Assembly (NCBI RefSeq): GCF_014297445.1
Contig: NZ_JACORU010000016.1
Span: 1-64,000 of the forward strand
Source: Ramlibacter albus
GTDB taxonomy: Bacteria; Pseudomonadota; Gammaproteobacteria; Burkholderiales; Burkholderiaceae_C
Reading direction: 5' to 3'
Length of the DNA: 64,000 nucleotides
Shown here: positions 41,899-51,486 of the stretch, piece by piece
How positions within the stretch are numbered: the stretch's first letter is position 1
Layout: the number at the start of each line of letters is the position of its first letter
Program-made: the position numbers and the translations under genes
The notes under the pieces: generated by a model
What the model saw: only the letters and a program-made list of their open reading frames with translations
The model's database searches: none
What the model was told of the DNA's origin: nothing

Positions 41899-43310
41899 CA
41901 CGCGTGATTTTGCGCCAGCGGCAGCCGCACCGTGGCATCGAGGCCCAGCACGCGGCCGTGTTCGCTGCGGTTTTCGGGGGTGAGCGTGCCGCCGAGCGTG
42001 CGCACGATCTCGTTGCAGATGGCCAGGCCGAGCCCGGAGCCGGTGCGCGGGTCCCCGGGCGAGAACGGCTGGAAGAGCCGCGACTGGAGCTCGGCGGGGA
42101 TCCCGGGCCCGCTGTCCGCCACCGTCAGCGCGACCGAGTTGCGGTCGGCCTGCACGCGCACGCTGAGCGACCCACCGGGCGGCGTGTGCTTGATCGCGTT
42201 GTGCAGCAGGTTGCGGCTGAGCTCGCGCAGCATCCATTCGTGCGCGTCGACAACCGCGGGCATCGTCTCGATCTCGAAGTCGAGCTCCTTTTCGGCGATC
42301 AGCGGGGACAGCTCCAGAGCCATCGCGCGCACGGCCTCGGCAAGGTCCGCCTGGTGCGGCTCGGCCAGCTGCCTGAGCTGCTCCACCTTCGCCAGCGACA
42401 GCATCTGGTTGGCCAGGACCGTCGCGCGCTCGACCGTGTCGTTGATCTCGGCCAGCGCCTGCTGCGGGCCGACGTCGCCGCGCAGCGCCGACTGCACCTG
42501 CACCTTCAGCACCGCGAGCGGCGTGCGCAGCTGGTGCGAGGTGTCGCGCACGAAGCGCTTCTGGTTTTCCAGCAGCATCGCCAGCCGCGTCATCACGTCG
42601 TTCGTCGCATCGAGCAGCGGCACCAGCTCGCGGGGTGCACCCGCGGTGGAAATCGGCGTGAGGTCGCCTTCGGGCCGCGCCTGCAGCTCCGCGCTGAGCT
42701 GGCGCACGGGGCGCGTCGTGCGCTGCACGACGATCACGACCACCACCGCGATCACGATCACGAGCCCCGCCTGCCGCAGCAGCGTGTCGAGCAGGATCTG
42801 TCGCGCGAGCGTGCGGCGCAGCTCCAGCGTCTCGGCCACCTGCACCACCGCCATCCCGCGGCCCACGGAGCTCGCGACAGGTTGCAGCAGCACCGCCACG
42901 CGCACCTCGGCACCGGCATAGGTGTCGTCGTAGAAGTCCACCAGCGCCGCATACGGCCCCCGCTGCGGCAACGTGCCGTGCCAGAAGGGCAGCTCGCCGT
43001 AGCCGGACACCAGCTCGCCGTTGAGGTGCGACACGCGATAGACCATGCGGCTGCGGTTGTCAGCCTCGAAGGCTTCGAGCGCGGAGTAGGGCACCGTGGC
43101 CCGCAACTTCGCCTTCTCGTCGTAGCCGGAGACGTCGAGCTGCTCGCCGATCACCTTGGCCGACGCGAGCAGGGTGCGGTCGTAAGCCGTGTTGGCGGCC
43201 GCGAGTGCGCGCGTGTAGAGGCTGTAGCCGTTCAGCGCAATGAACACCACCACCGGCAACAGGATGCCGAGCAGCAGCCTCCGGCGCAGCGACATCCCGC
43301 CCGAACTCAT
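41898..43310 (-). CDS. tctE: TctE-like sensor histidine kinase
   Basis: A 470-residue inner-membrane kinase. First membrane helix about residues 8-30, periplasmic domain about 31-160, second helix (VIVIAVVVVIVV, about 165-185), HAMP region, then H-box RDTSHQLRTPLAVLKVQ with the phospho-accepting His, N-box NLLHNAIKHTPPGG and glycine boxes VADSGPGIP and GSGLGLAI. The short periplasmic N-terminal sensor matches TctE-type kinases. It overlaps the response regulator by ATGA and is divergent from tctCBA, its likely target. Confidence 0.9.
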   Translation of the reverse strand: MSSGGMSLRRRLLLGILLPVVVFIALNGYSLYTRALAAANTAYDRTLLASAKVIGEQLDVSGYDEKAKLRATVPYSALEAFEADNRSRMVYRVSHLNGELVSGYGELPFWHGTLPQRGPYAALVDFYDDTYAGAEVRVAVLLQPVASSVGRGMAVVQVAETLELRRTLARQILLDTLLRQAGLVIVIAVVVVIVVQRTTRPVRQLSAELQARPEGDLTPISTAGAPRELVPLLDATNDVMTRLAMLLENQKRFVRDTSHQLRTPLAVLKVQVQSALRGDVGPQQALAEINDTVERATVLANQMLSLAKVEQLRQLAEPHQADLAEAVRAMALELSPLIAEKELDFEIETMPAVVDAHEWMLRELSRNLLHNAIKHTPPGGSLSVRVQADRNSVALTVADSGPGIPAELQSRLFQPFSPGDPRTGSGLGLAICNEIVRTLGGTLTPENRSEHGRVLGLDATVRLPLAQNHA

Positions 43311-43990
43311 GCTTTCAACAGGTAGCCCAGCCCGCGCAACGTGACCAGCGAGACACCGGTGTTCGCGAGCTTCTTGCGCAGCCGGTAGGCCACCACCTCC
43401 ACGGCTTCGTACTGCACGTCGTGCTCGCCCGCGAACACCACTTCGAAGAGCCGCTCCTTGGTCACCGCATGCCCCGGCCGCGCCATCAGCGTCTGCATCA
43501 TCGCCAGCTCGCGCGGCGTGAGCTCCAGCACTTCGCTGCCGTGGTACACCGCGCCGCTCTCTTTTTCGTAGCGCAGCTCGCCGATCTCGATGGCGCCCGT
43601 GTCCCGCGCCGCGGGCTCGCCCGAAGCAGGCGGCGTGCGCCGGCCGAGCGCGCGCACCCGCGCCTCCAGCTCGTCGAGGTCGAAGGGCTTGGGCAGGTAG
43701 TCGTCGGCGCCGGTGTTCAGGCCGAGGATGCGGTCGCCGACGGTGCCGCGCGCGGTCAGGATGAGTACGGGAGTCTTCAACCCCGCCTTGCGCGCCTGCG
43801 CGAGCACGTCGAGGCCGTCCAGCCCGGGCAGGCTCAGGTCCAGCAGCACCACTTCGGGCGAGGACGACTTCCACAGCTCGACCGCGCGCGCGCCATCCTC
43901 GCAAAGCGTCAGCTGCATGCCCCGCCGCGAGAGCGCTCGCTCCAGCGTGTTGCGCATCGTGGCGTCGTCCTCGACCAGGAGTACCCGCAT
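43307..43990 (-). CDS. tctD: TctD-like response regulator (OmpR family)
   Basis: A 227-residue regulator: receiver domain with acidic pair LLVEDD, phospho-acceptor Asp in VVLLDLSLPGLDG, Thr in LILTARG and Lys in YLPKPFDLDELEAR; C-terminal winged helix with LTPRELAMMQTLMARPG and VEVVAYRLRKKL. I use the ATG at 43990 (MRVLLVEDD), which gives the standard start. Divergent from tctC with 107 bases between; the GGTTTG-ACAG-CAAACC inverted repeat there is a candidate binding site. Confidence 0.92.
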   Translation of the reverse strand: MRVLLVEDDATMRNTLERALSRRGMQLTLCEDGARAVELWKSSSPEVVLLDLSLPGLDGLDVLAQARKAGLKTPVLILTARGTVGDRILGLNTGADDYLPKPFDLDELEARVRALGRRTPPASGEPAARDTGAIEIGELRYEKESGAVYHGSEVLELTPRELAMMQTLMARPGHAVTKERLFEVVFAGEHDVQYEAVEVVAYRLRKKLANTGVSLVTLRGLGYLLKA

Positions 43991-44032
43991 GGGCTGCAAC
44001 TGTAGTACCTTCGCGGATGCCCTCCGGACAGC

Positions 44033-44048
44033 GGTTTGACAGCAAACC
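44033..44048. promoter_or_regulatory. Inverted repeat, candidate TctD operator overlapping a -35 box
   Basis: GGTTTG-ACAG-CAAACC is a perfect 6-bp inverted repeat in the tctD-tctC divergent region. It contains a perfect TTGACA (44036-44041) on the tctC strand, but no good -10 lies 16-18 bases downstream, which suits an activator-dependent tctC promoter. Assignment to TctD rests on position only. Confidence 0.5.
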
Positions 44049-44097
44049 GGCCGATGATCCGGGTTCCCATCGATCCTCGCCCCAAGGAGACACAACA

Positions 44098-45051
44098 ATG
44101 CGCAGAAGCGACTTCCTCAAGACCCTCGCGGCCCTCGCCGCCGCCGGGGCACTGCCCCTGTCGGCCCGCGCCGGCGCCAACCTCAAGATGATGATCCCCG
44201 CCAACCCGGGCGGCGGTTGGGACACGACCGGCCGTGCGCTGGGCAAGGCGCTGCAGGACGCCAAGGTGGCCGACAGCGTGCAGTACGAGAACAAGGGCGG
44301 CGCCGCCGGCGCGCTCGGCCTCGCGCAGTTCGTGCCGGGCAGCAAGGGCGACCCGAACGCCCTCATGGTGATGGGCGCCGTGATGCTGGGCGGCATCATC
44401 ACCGGCAAGCCGCCGGTGAACCTGTCCACCTGCACGCCCATCGCCCGCCTGACGAGCGAGTACAACGTTTTCGTGCTGCCCGCCAACTCGCCGTTCAAGA
44501 CGATGGCCGACGTGGTGGCCCAGCTGAAGAAGGACCCCGGCAGCGTCAAGTGGGGCGGCGGCTCGCGCGGCTCCACCGAGCACATCGCCGCGGCGATGAT
44601 CGCGCAGAAGGTCGGCGTCGACCCGTCCAAGATCAACTACGTCGCGTTCCGTGGGGGCGGCGAGGCCACGGCGGCCATCCTGGGCGGCAACGTCACGGTG
44701 GGCGGCAGCGGCTTCAGCGAGTTCGCCGAGTACATCAAGGCGGGCAAGATGAAGCCGATCGCGGTGACCTCCGAGAAGCGCCTGAACAACGTGCCCACGC
44801 TCAAGGAGCAGGGCATCGACGTGGTGATCGGCAACTGGCGCGGCGTATATGGCGCGCCCGGCATCACGCCGGCGCAGCGCAAGGCGCTGACCGACATGGT
44901 CGTCGCGGCCACGAAGACCAAGTCGTGGCAGGAGGCGCTCGAGAAGAACGACTGGACGCCCGCGCTGCTCACCGGCGAGGCCTTCGACAAGTTCGTGGAC
45001 GACGAGTTCGCGAGCCTGCGCGCCACGATGGTGAAGTCCGGCATGGTCTGA
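44098..45051 (+). CDS. tctC: TctC, tripartite tricarboxylate transporter receptor
   Basis: A 317-residue periplasmic carboxylate-binding protein. Leader MRRSDFLKTLAALAAAGALPLSARA has an RR pair that may route it to Tat; the mature part starts NLKMMIPANPGGGWDTTGRAL and keeps YENKGGAAGALGLAQFV. Start chosen at 44098 because AAGGAG lies nine bases upstream. An intrinsic terminator separates it from tctB, so receptor mRNA may exceed permease mRNA. Confidence 0.95.
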   Translation: MRRSDFLKTLAALAAAGALPLSARAGANLKMMIPANPGGGWDTTGRALGKALQDAKVADSVQYENKGGAAGALGLAQFVPGSKGDPNALMVMGAVMLGGIITGKPPVNLSTCTPIARLTSEYNVFVLPANSPFKTMADVVAQLKKDPGSVKWGGGSRGSTEHIAAAMIAQKVGVDPSKINYVAFRGGGEATAAILGGNVTVGGSGFSEFAEYIKAGKMKPIAVTSEKRLNNVPTLKEQGIDVVIGNWRGVYGAPGITPAQRKALTDMVVAATKTKSWQEALEKNDWTPALLTGEAFDKFVDDEFASLRATMVKSGMV

Positions 45052-45073
45052 GCCGTTCCGGCCAGAAGTAATG

Positions 45074-45098
45074 CGCCCCGCCAGCCGGGGCGTTTTTT
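45074..45098 (+). terminator. Intrinsic terminator between tctC and tctB
   Basis: CGCCCC and GGGGCG form a perfect 6-bp stem around a seven-base loop followed directly by six T residues. Located 22 bases after the tctC stop and 24 before the tctB start, it is likely to be partial, allowing some read-through to the permease genes. Confidence 0.8.
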
Positions 45099-45121
45099 CG
45101 AGGGTGAACGAGGAGAAGAGG

Positions 45122-45637
45122 ATGACAGAAGACAAACAGGTGCCGCTCACGCAGACGCTGGTCGGCGCTGGCGTCGTGCTGCTGGGGCTCGCGATGGCGG
45201 CCGGCGCAGTGACGATCAAGTCCGAGGCGGGCTATGCCGGCGTCGGGCCCAACTTCCTGCCCTGGGTGGTCTCCATCGTCCTCGTCATCTGCGGCGGCTT
45301 CATCGTGTTCGAGGCGCGCACCGGGGGCTTCCGCGAGCTGGACGAGCCGAGCGGCGCCGCAAGCGGCTGGTGGCCCGGCCTCGTGTGGGTGTCCGCGGGC
45401 CTGCTGGCCAACGCGGCACTGATCACCACCATCGGCTTTATCCTCGCGTGCACGCTGTGCTACCTGCTCGCCGTGCAGGGCCTGCGCCGCTCGCAGGGGC
45501 AGGCGGGCGTGATGTCCGCGCGCACGCTCGGCATCGACGTGTTCACCGGCTTCGCGATCGCCGCGCCGGTGTACTGGATGTTCACGCAATTCCTGGCGAT
45601 CAACTTGCCCGGGCTCACCAACTCCGGCTGGATCTGA
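45122..45637 (+). CDS. tctB: TctB, tripartite tricarboxylate transporter small permease
   Basis: A 171-residue integral membrane protein with four predicted helices (about residues 10-32, 42-62, 85-120 split in two, 135-155; e.g. TLVGAGVVLLGLAMAAGAV and FLPWVVSIVLVICGGFIVFEA). GAGGAGAAGAGG immediately before the ATG at 45122 decides the start. Followed by tctA after three bases. Confidence 0.92.
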   Translation: MTEDKQVPLTQTLVGAGVVLLGLAMAAGAVTIKSEAGYAGVGPNFLPWVVSIVLVICGGFIVFEARTGGFRELDEPSGAASGWWPGLVWVSAGLLANAALITTIGFILACTLCYLLAVQGLRRSQGQAGVMSARTLGIDVFTGFAIAAPVYWMFTQFLAINLPGLTNSGWI

Positions 45638-45640
45638 AGC

Positions 45641-47149
45641 ATGGAAATCTTCGACGCACTCATGCAGGGCTTCGCCACGGCGATCTCGCCCGTCAACCTG
45701 CTGTGGGCCTTCGTCGGCTGCGTGCTCGGCACGGCCGTCGGCGTGCTGCCCGGCATCGGCCCGGCCGTGGCGGTGGCGATGCTGCTGCCGATCACCTCGA
45801 AGGTGGACATCACCGCCTCGATGATCTTCTTCGCGGGCATCTATTACGGCGCGATGTACGGCGGCTCCACCACGTCCATCCTGCTGAACACGCCGGGCGA
45901 GACAGCCTCCATGGTGACGGCCATGGAAGGCAACAAGATGGCCAAGAACGGCCGCGCGGGCGCGGCGCTCGCAACGGCGGCCATCGGCTCGTTCGTGGCG
46001 GGCACGATCGCGACGGTCATCGTCACGCTGTTCGCGCCCACGGTGGCGGACCTCGCGGTGAAGCTCGGCCCGCCGGAATATTTCCTGCTGATGGTGCTGG
46101 CCTTCACCACCGTGAGCGCGGTGCTGGGCAAGAGCACGGTGCGCGGCATGACGTCGCTCTTCATCGGGCTGGCCGTGGGCCTGATCGGCCTGGACCAGAT
46201 CACGGGCACGCCGCGCTACACCGGTGGCATCCCCGAGTTCCTGGACGGCATCGAGATCGTGCTGGTGGCCGTGGGCCTGTTCGCGGTGGCGGAGGTGCTG
46301 TACTTCGCGCTGTACGAGGGCAAGGAGGTCGAGACGCAGAACCCGATGAGCAAGGTCTACATGACGGCCGTGGAGTGGAAGCGCTCCATCGGCGCATGGA
46401 TCCGCGCGACGTTCATCGGCGCACCGTTCGGCTGCATCCCGGCGGGCGGCACCGAGATCCCGACATTCCTGAGCTATGCGGTGGAGAAGAAGATTGCCAA
46501 GCCCGAGTACAAGGCGGAGTTCGGCACGGTCGGCGCGATCGAAGGCGTGGCGGGCCCCGAGGCCGCGAACAACGCAACGGTCACCACGGCCCTTATCCCG
46601 CTGCTGACGCTGGGCATCCCCACGTCCAACACCACTGCCATCCTGCTGGGCGCGTTCCAGAACTACGGCATCCAGCCGGGGCCGCAGCTGTTCACGACGT
46701 CGGCCGCGCTGGTGTGGGCGCTGATCGCGTCGCTGTACATCGGCAACGTGATGCTGCTGATCCTGAACCTGCCGATGGTCAAGCTGTGGGTGCAGCTGCT
46801 CAAGATCCCCAAGCCGCAGCTCTATGCGGGCATCCTGATCTTCGCCACCGTGGGTGCCTACGGCATGCGCCAGAGCGCCTTCGACCTGGTGCTGCTGTGG
46901 GGCATCGGCCTCATCGGCGTGCTGATGCGCCGCTTCGACTTCCCGACGGCGCCGGTGGTGGTCGGCATGATCCTCGGGCCGCTCGCCGAAGCGCAGATGC
47001 GCAACGCGCTGTCGATCGGCGAGGGCAAGTGGGGCATCTTCCTCGAGCGGCCGGCGTCGATCGTGCTGATCGTGATCATCGTGGCCGTGCTGGTGGTGCC
47101 GCGGGTCATCCGCAGGGTTTCCGCGCGGCGCGAGATGGCGGTAGGTTGA
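45641..47149 (+). CDS. tctA: TctA, tripartite tricarboxylate transporter large permease
   Basis: A 502-residue permease with about 11-12 helices. Family signatures: LPGIGPAVAVAMLLPIT near residue 35, GIYYGAMYGGSTTSILLNTPGE, and in the second half PFGCIPAGGTEIPTFLSYA and LLTLGIPTSNTTAILLGAFQNYG, the inverted repeat of the first. It uses an ion gradient to move the carboxylate delivered by TctC. The sigma-54 activator gene begins 13 bases downstream. Confidence 0.96.
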   Translation: MEIFDALMQGFATAISPVNLLWAFVGCVLGTAVGVLPGIGPAVAVAMLLPITSKVDITASMIFFAGIYYGAMYGGSTTSILLNTPGETASMVTAMEGNKMAKNGRAGAALATAAIGSFVAGTIATVIVTLFAPTVADLAVKLGPPEYFLLMVLAFTTVSAVLGKSTVRGMTSLFIGLAVGLIGLDQITGTPRYTGGIPEFLDGIEIVLVAVGLFAVAEVLYFALYEGKEVETQNPMSKVYMTAVEWKRSIGAWIRATFIGAPFGCIPAGGTEIPTFLSYAVEKKIAKPEYKAEFGTVGAIEGVAGPEAANNATVTTALIPLLTLGIPTSNTTAILLGAFQNYGIQPGPQLFTTSAALVWALIASLYIGNVMLLILNLPMVKLWVQLLKIPKPQLYAGILIFATVGAYGMRQSAFDLVLLWGIGLIGVLMRRFDFPTAPVVVGMILGPLAEAQMRNALSIGEGKWGIFLERPASIVLIVIIVAVLVVPRVIRRVSARREMAVG

Positions 47150-47162
47150 GTACGATGGGCGG

Positions 47163-48638
<1,476 letters not shown>

Positions 48639-48650
48639 GACACCGGCCTC

Positions 48651-48667
48651 TGTCTGAAATCCAGACA
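48651..48667. promoter_or_regulatory. UAS 2, activator-binding palindrome
   Basis: TGTCTG-AAATC-CAGACA, same half-sites and spacing as UAS 1. Each is followed by a partial TGTCC extension (CTGTCCAG after site 1, TTGTCCGG after site 2). Centred about 87 bases before the predicted start of the ABC operon, with UAS 1 about 131 before; both are normal enhancer positions for sigma-54 activators. Confidence 0.82.
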
Positions 48668-48717
48668 TTTGTCCGGTCCGCGCCGGCCGATCTCCTTTGG
48701 AAACAACGAGTTACGCA

Positions 48718-48734
48718 CTGGCATGGCCCGTGCA
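48718..48734 (+). promoter_or_regulatory. Sigma-54 promoter of the ABC transporter operon
   Basis: CTGGCATGGCCCGTGCA matches the -24/-12 consensus YTGGCACGrNNNTTGCW at all but two informative positions and has the essential GG and GC ten bases apart. The transcription start would be near 48745, 32 bases before the receptor ATG. Together with the two upstream palindromes and the adjacent activator gene it forms a complete sigma-54 control region. Confidence 0.85.
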
Positions 48735-48776
48735 AGGTGGCTGTGCAGTTCCGCACCCCATAGGAGACAAAGCCCC

Positions 48777-49982
48777 ATGTTTCGCCGCACCCTGTGCGCG
48801 CTCGCCGCGCTGACAGTTACCGCGCTCGCTTCGCCGCTGGCCTTCGCCCAGGCCGGCAAGGACATCCGCATCGCCCACATCTACAGCCGCACCGGCCCGC
48901 TCGAGGCCTACGGCAAGCAGACCCAGACGGGCCTGATGATGGGCCTGGAATACGCCACCAACGGCACGATGACAGTCAGCGGCCGCAAGATCGTCGTGAT
49001 CGAGAAGGACGACCAGGGCAAGCCGGACCTCGGCAAGTCGCTGCTGCAGCAGGCCTATGCCGACGACAAGGTCGACCTCGCGATCGGCCCCACGTCCTCC
49101 GGCGTTGCGCTCGCGATGCTGCCGGTGGCCGAGGAATACAAGAAGGTGCTGCTGGTGGAGCCGGCCGTGGCCGACTCCATCACCGGCGAGCGCTGGAACA
49201 AGTACATCTTCCGCACGGGCCGCAGCAGCTCGCAGGACGCCATCTCCAACGCGACGGCCGTGGACCAGCCCGGCACCGTGATCGCCACGCTGGGCCAGGA
49301 CTACGCGTTCGGCCGCGACGGCGTCAAGGCGTTCAAGGACGCCGTGAAGAAGGCGAAGATCATCCACGAGGAATACCTGCCGCAGAACACGACGGACTTC
49401 ACCGCCGGCTTCCAGCGCATCATCGACAAGCTGAAGGACGCGCCGGGCCAGCGCAAGGTGATCTGGGTGATCTGGGCCGGCGCCACGCCGCCTTTCGCCA
49501 AGCTCGCCGAGCAGGACCTGAAGAAGCGTTTCAACATCGACGTGGCCACGGGCGGCAACATCCTGCCGGCCATGGTGCCGTACAACAACTTCCCCGGCAT
49601 GGAGGGCGCGAGCTACTACTACTTCGGCTTCTCCAAGAACCAGCCGAACCTGTGGCTCGTGACCAACCACTACACGCGCTTCAAGTCGCCGCCCGACTTC
49701 TTCACGGCCGGCGGCATGTCCGCCGCGATGGCCGTCGTCGCCGCGTTGAAGAAGACCAACGCCGACACCGCCACCGACAAGCTCATCTCCGCGATGGAGG
49801 GCATGAGCTTCGACACGCCCAAGGGCATGATGACCTTCCGCAAGGAGGACCACCAGGCCATGCAGAGCATGTACCACTTCCGCGTGGCGCCCGGCGCGCG
49901 CCCCGGCGCGATGGCCGACCTGCATCTCGTCAAGGAGATCAAGCCGAACGAGATGGACGTGCCCATCAAGGTGAAGCGATAA
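48777..49982 (+). CDS. livK: ABC transporter substrate-binding protein, branched-chain amino acid type
   Basis: A 401-residue periplasmic binding protein (Peripla_BP_6/LivK fold) with signal peptide LCALAALTVTALASPLAFAQ; the mature part starts AGKDIRIAHIYSRTGPLEAYGKQTQTGLMMGLEYA. Start at 48777 with AGGAG ten bases upstream. In Burkholderiales many members of this family bind aromatic acids, amides or other compounds besides Leu/Ile/Val, so the substrate is open. First gene of a sigma-54-controlled operon with two hydrolases at its end. Confidence 0.93.
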   Translation: MFRRTLCALAALTVTALASPLAFAQAGKDIRIAHIYSRTGPLEAYGKQTQTGLMMGLEYATNGTMTVSGRKIVVIEKDDQGKPDLGKSLLQQAYADDKVDLAIGPTSSGVALAMLPVAEEYKKVLLVEPAVADSITGERWNKYIFRTGRSSSQDAISNATAVDQPGTVIATLGQDYAFGRDGVKAFKDAVKKAKIIHEEYLPQNTTDFTAGFQRIIDKLKDAPGQRKVIWVIWAGATPPFAKLAEQDLKKRFNIDVATGGNILPAMVPYNNFPGMEGASYYYFGFSKNQPNLWLVTNHYTRFKSPPDFFTAGGMSAAMAVVAALKKTNADTATDKLISAMEGMSFDTPKGMMTFRKEDHQAMQSMYHFRVAPGARPGAMADLHLVKEIKPNEMDVPIKVKR

Positions 49983-49990
49983 ACACGTCC

Positions 49991-50764
49991 ATGAGCCTTC
50001 TCGCCACGAAGGACTTGACCATCCGCTTCGGCGGCCACGTCGCGGTCAACGCCGTCACCTGCTCCTTCGAGCCGGGGACGCTGACCGCGATCGTGGGCCC
50101 GAACGGCGCCGGCAAGACCACCTACTTCAACCTGATCTCGGGCCAGCTGCGCGCCAGCGAGGGCACGGTCACGCTCGACGGGCGCGACCTGTCCGGCGCC
50201 TCCGCGTCGCAGCGCACCCGCGCGGGCCTCGGCCGCGCCTTCCAGCTCACCAACCTGTTCCCGCGCCTGACGGTGCTGGAGAACGTGCGGCTCGCGGTGC
50301 AGGCGACGCGGGACGGTGACCACAAGCGCGGGCTGAACCTGTGGAGCGTGTGGAGCGACCACAAGGCGTTGACGCAGCGCGCCGACGAGATCCTCGAAGC
50401 GGTGGCGATGAAGGACAAGGAAAACGAGTACGTGGCCAACCTGCCGCACGGCGACCAGCGCAAGCTGGAGGTGGCGCTGCTCATGGCGCTGGAGCCCAAG
50501 GTGTTCATGTTCGACGAACCCACGGCCGGCATGAACGCAGCCGAGGCGCCCGTCATCCTCAACCTGATCCGCAAGCTCAAGTCGGACAAGTCGAAAACCA
50601 TCCTGCTGGTGGAACACAAGATGGACGTCGTGAGGGAGCTGGCCGACCGCATCATCGTGCTGCACAACGGCACGCTGGTGGCGGACGGCGAGCCCGCCGA
50701 AGTCATTGCCTCACCGATCGTGCAGGAAGCGTACCTCGGTGTCGCGAAGGAGGCCACCGCATGA
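49991..50764 (+). CDS. livG: ABC transporter ATPase LivG-type
   Basis: A 257-residue ATP-binding subunit: Walker A IVGPNGAGKTTYFNL, Q-loop region RAFQLTNLFPRLTVLENV, a diverged signature LPHGDQRKLEVALLMA in place of LSxGQ, Walker B VFMFDEPTAGMNAAEA and H-loop LLVEHKMDVVRELADRI. The C-terminal BPAQ-like extension (IVQEAYLG) is typical of LivG. Overlaps livF by ATGA. Confidence 0.95.
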   Translation: MSLLATKDLTIRFGGHVAVNAVTCSFEPGTLTAIVGPNGAGKTTYFNLISGQLRASEGTVTLDGRDLSGASASQRTRAGLGRAFQLTNLFPRLTVLENVRLAVQATRDGDHKRGLNLWSVWSDHKALTQRADEILEAVAMKDKENEYVANLPHGDQRKLEVALLMALEPKVFMFDEPTAGMNAAEAPVILNLIRKLKSDKSKTILLVEHKMDVVRELADRIIVLHNGTLVADGEPAEVIASPIVQEAYLGVAKEATA

Positions 50765-51486
50765 GCGGCGATCTGCTCACGCTCTCCGGCGTGCACACGC
50801 ACATCGGCGCGTATCACATCCTGCACGGCGTGGACCTCTCGGTGCCGCGCGGCAAGCTCACGATGCTGCTCGGGCGCAATGGAGCGGGCAAGACGACGAC
50901 GCTGCGCACGATCATGGGCCTGTGGCGCGCCTCGCAAGGCCGCATCACCTTCGACGGCAAGGACATCACGGCCTTGCCGACGCCGCAGATCGCCGGCCTG
51001 AACATCGCCTATGTCCCCGAGAACATGGGCATCTTCGCGGACCTCACCGTGAAGGAAAACATGCTGCTGGCCGCGCGCGGCGCCAAGCGCGTCGAGCAGA
51101 TCGACGGCGAGCGGCTGAAGTGGATCTTCCAGCTGTTCCCCGCCGTCGAGAAGTTCTGGAACCACCCCGCGGGCAAGCTCTCGGGCGGGCAGAAGCAGAT
51201 GCTGGCCGTCTCGCGCGCCATCGTCGAGAAGCGCGAGCTGCTGATCGTCGACGAGCCGAGCAAGGGCCTCGCGCCCGCGATCATCAACAACATGATCGAA
51301 GCCTTCGGCGAACTGAAGCGCAGCGGCGTGACCATCCTGCTCGTGGAGCAGAACATCAACTTCGCCAAGCGCCTCGGTGACACCGTGGCCGTGATGGACA
51401 ACGGCCAGGTGGTGCACTCGGGCCTGATGAAGGACCTGGCGGAAGACGAAGAGCTGCAGCACAGGCTGCTGGGGCTGGCGATATGA
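50761..51486 (+). CDS. livF: ABC transporter ATPase LivF-type
   Basis: A 241-residue ATP-binding subunit with Walker A LLGRNGAGKTTTLRTI, intact signature KLSGGQKQMLAVSRAI, Walker B LLIVDEPSKGLAPAI and H-loop LLVEQNINFAKRLGD. Pairs with LivG to power import. It overlaps livG and livH by four bases each (ATGA), indicating tight translational coupling. Confidence 0.95.
   Translation: MSGDLLTLSGVHTHIGAYHILHGVDLSVPRGKLTMLLGRNGAGKTTTLRTIMGLWRASQGRITFDGKDITALPTPQIAGLNIAYVPENMGIFADLTVKENMLLAARGAKRVEQIDGERLKWIFQLFPAVEKFWNHPAGKLSGGQKQMLAVSRAIVEKRELLIVDEPSKGLAPAIINNMIEAFGELKRSGVTILLVEQNINFAKRLGDTVAVMDNGQVVHSGLMKDLAEDEELQHRLLGLAI

Noticed and set aside
37777..41907. A 1376-codon plus-strand frame across the TAXI receptor and TRAP permease
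   Set aside because: Out-of-frame shadow: Arg/Gly-rich with no membrane pattern, while the true frames encode a signal peptide protein and a polytopic permease.
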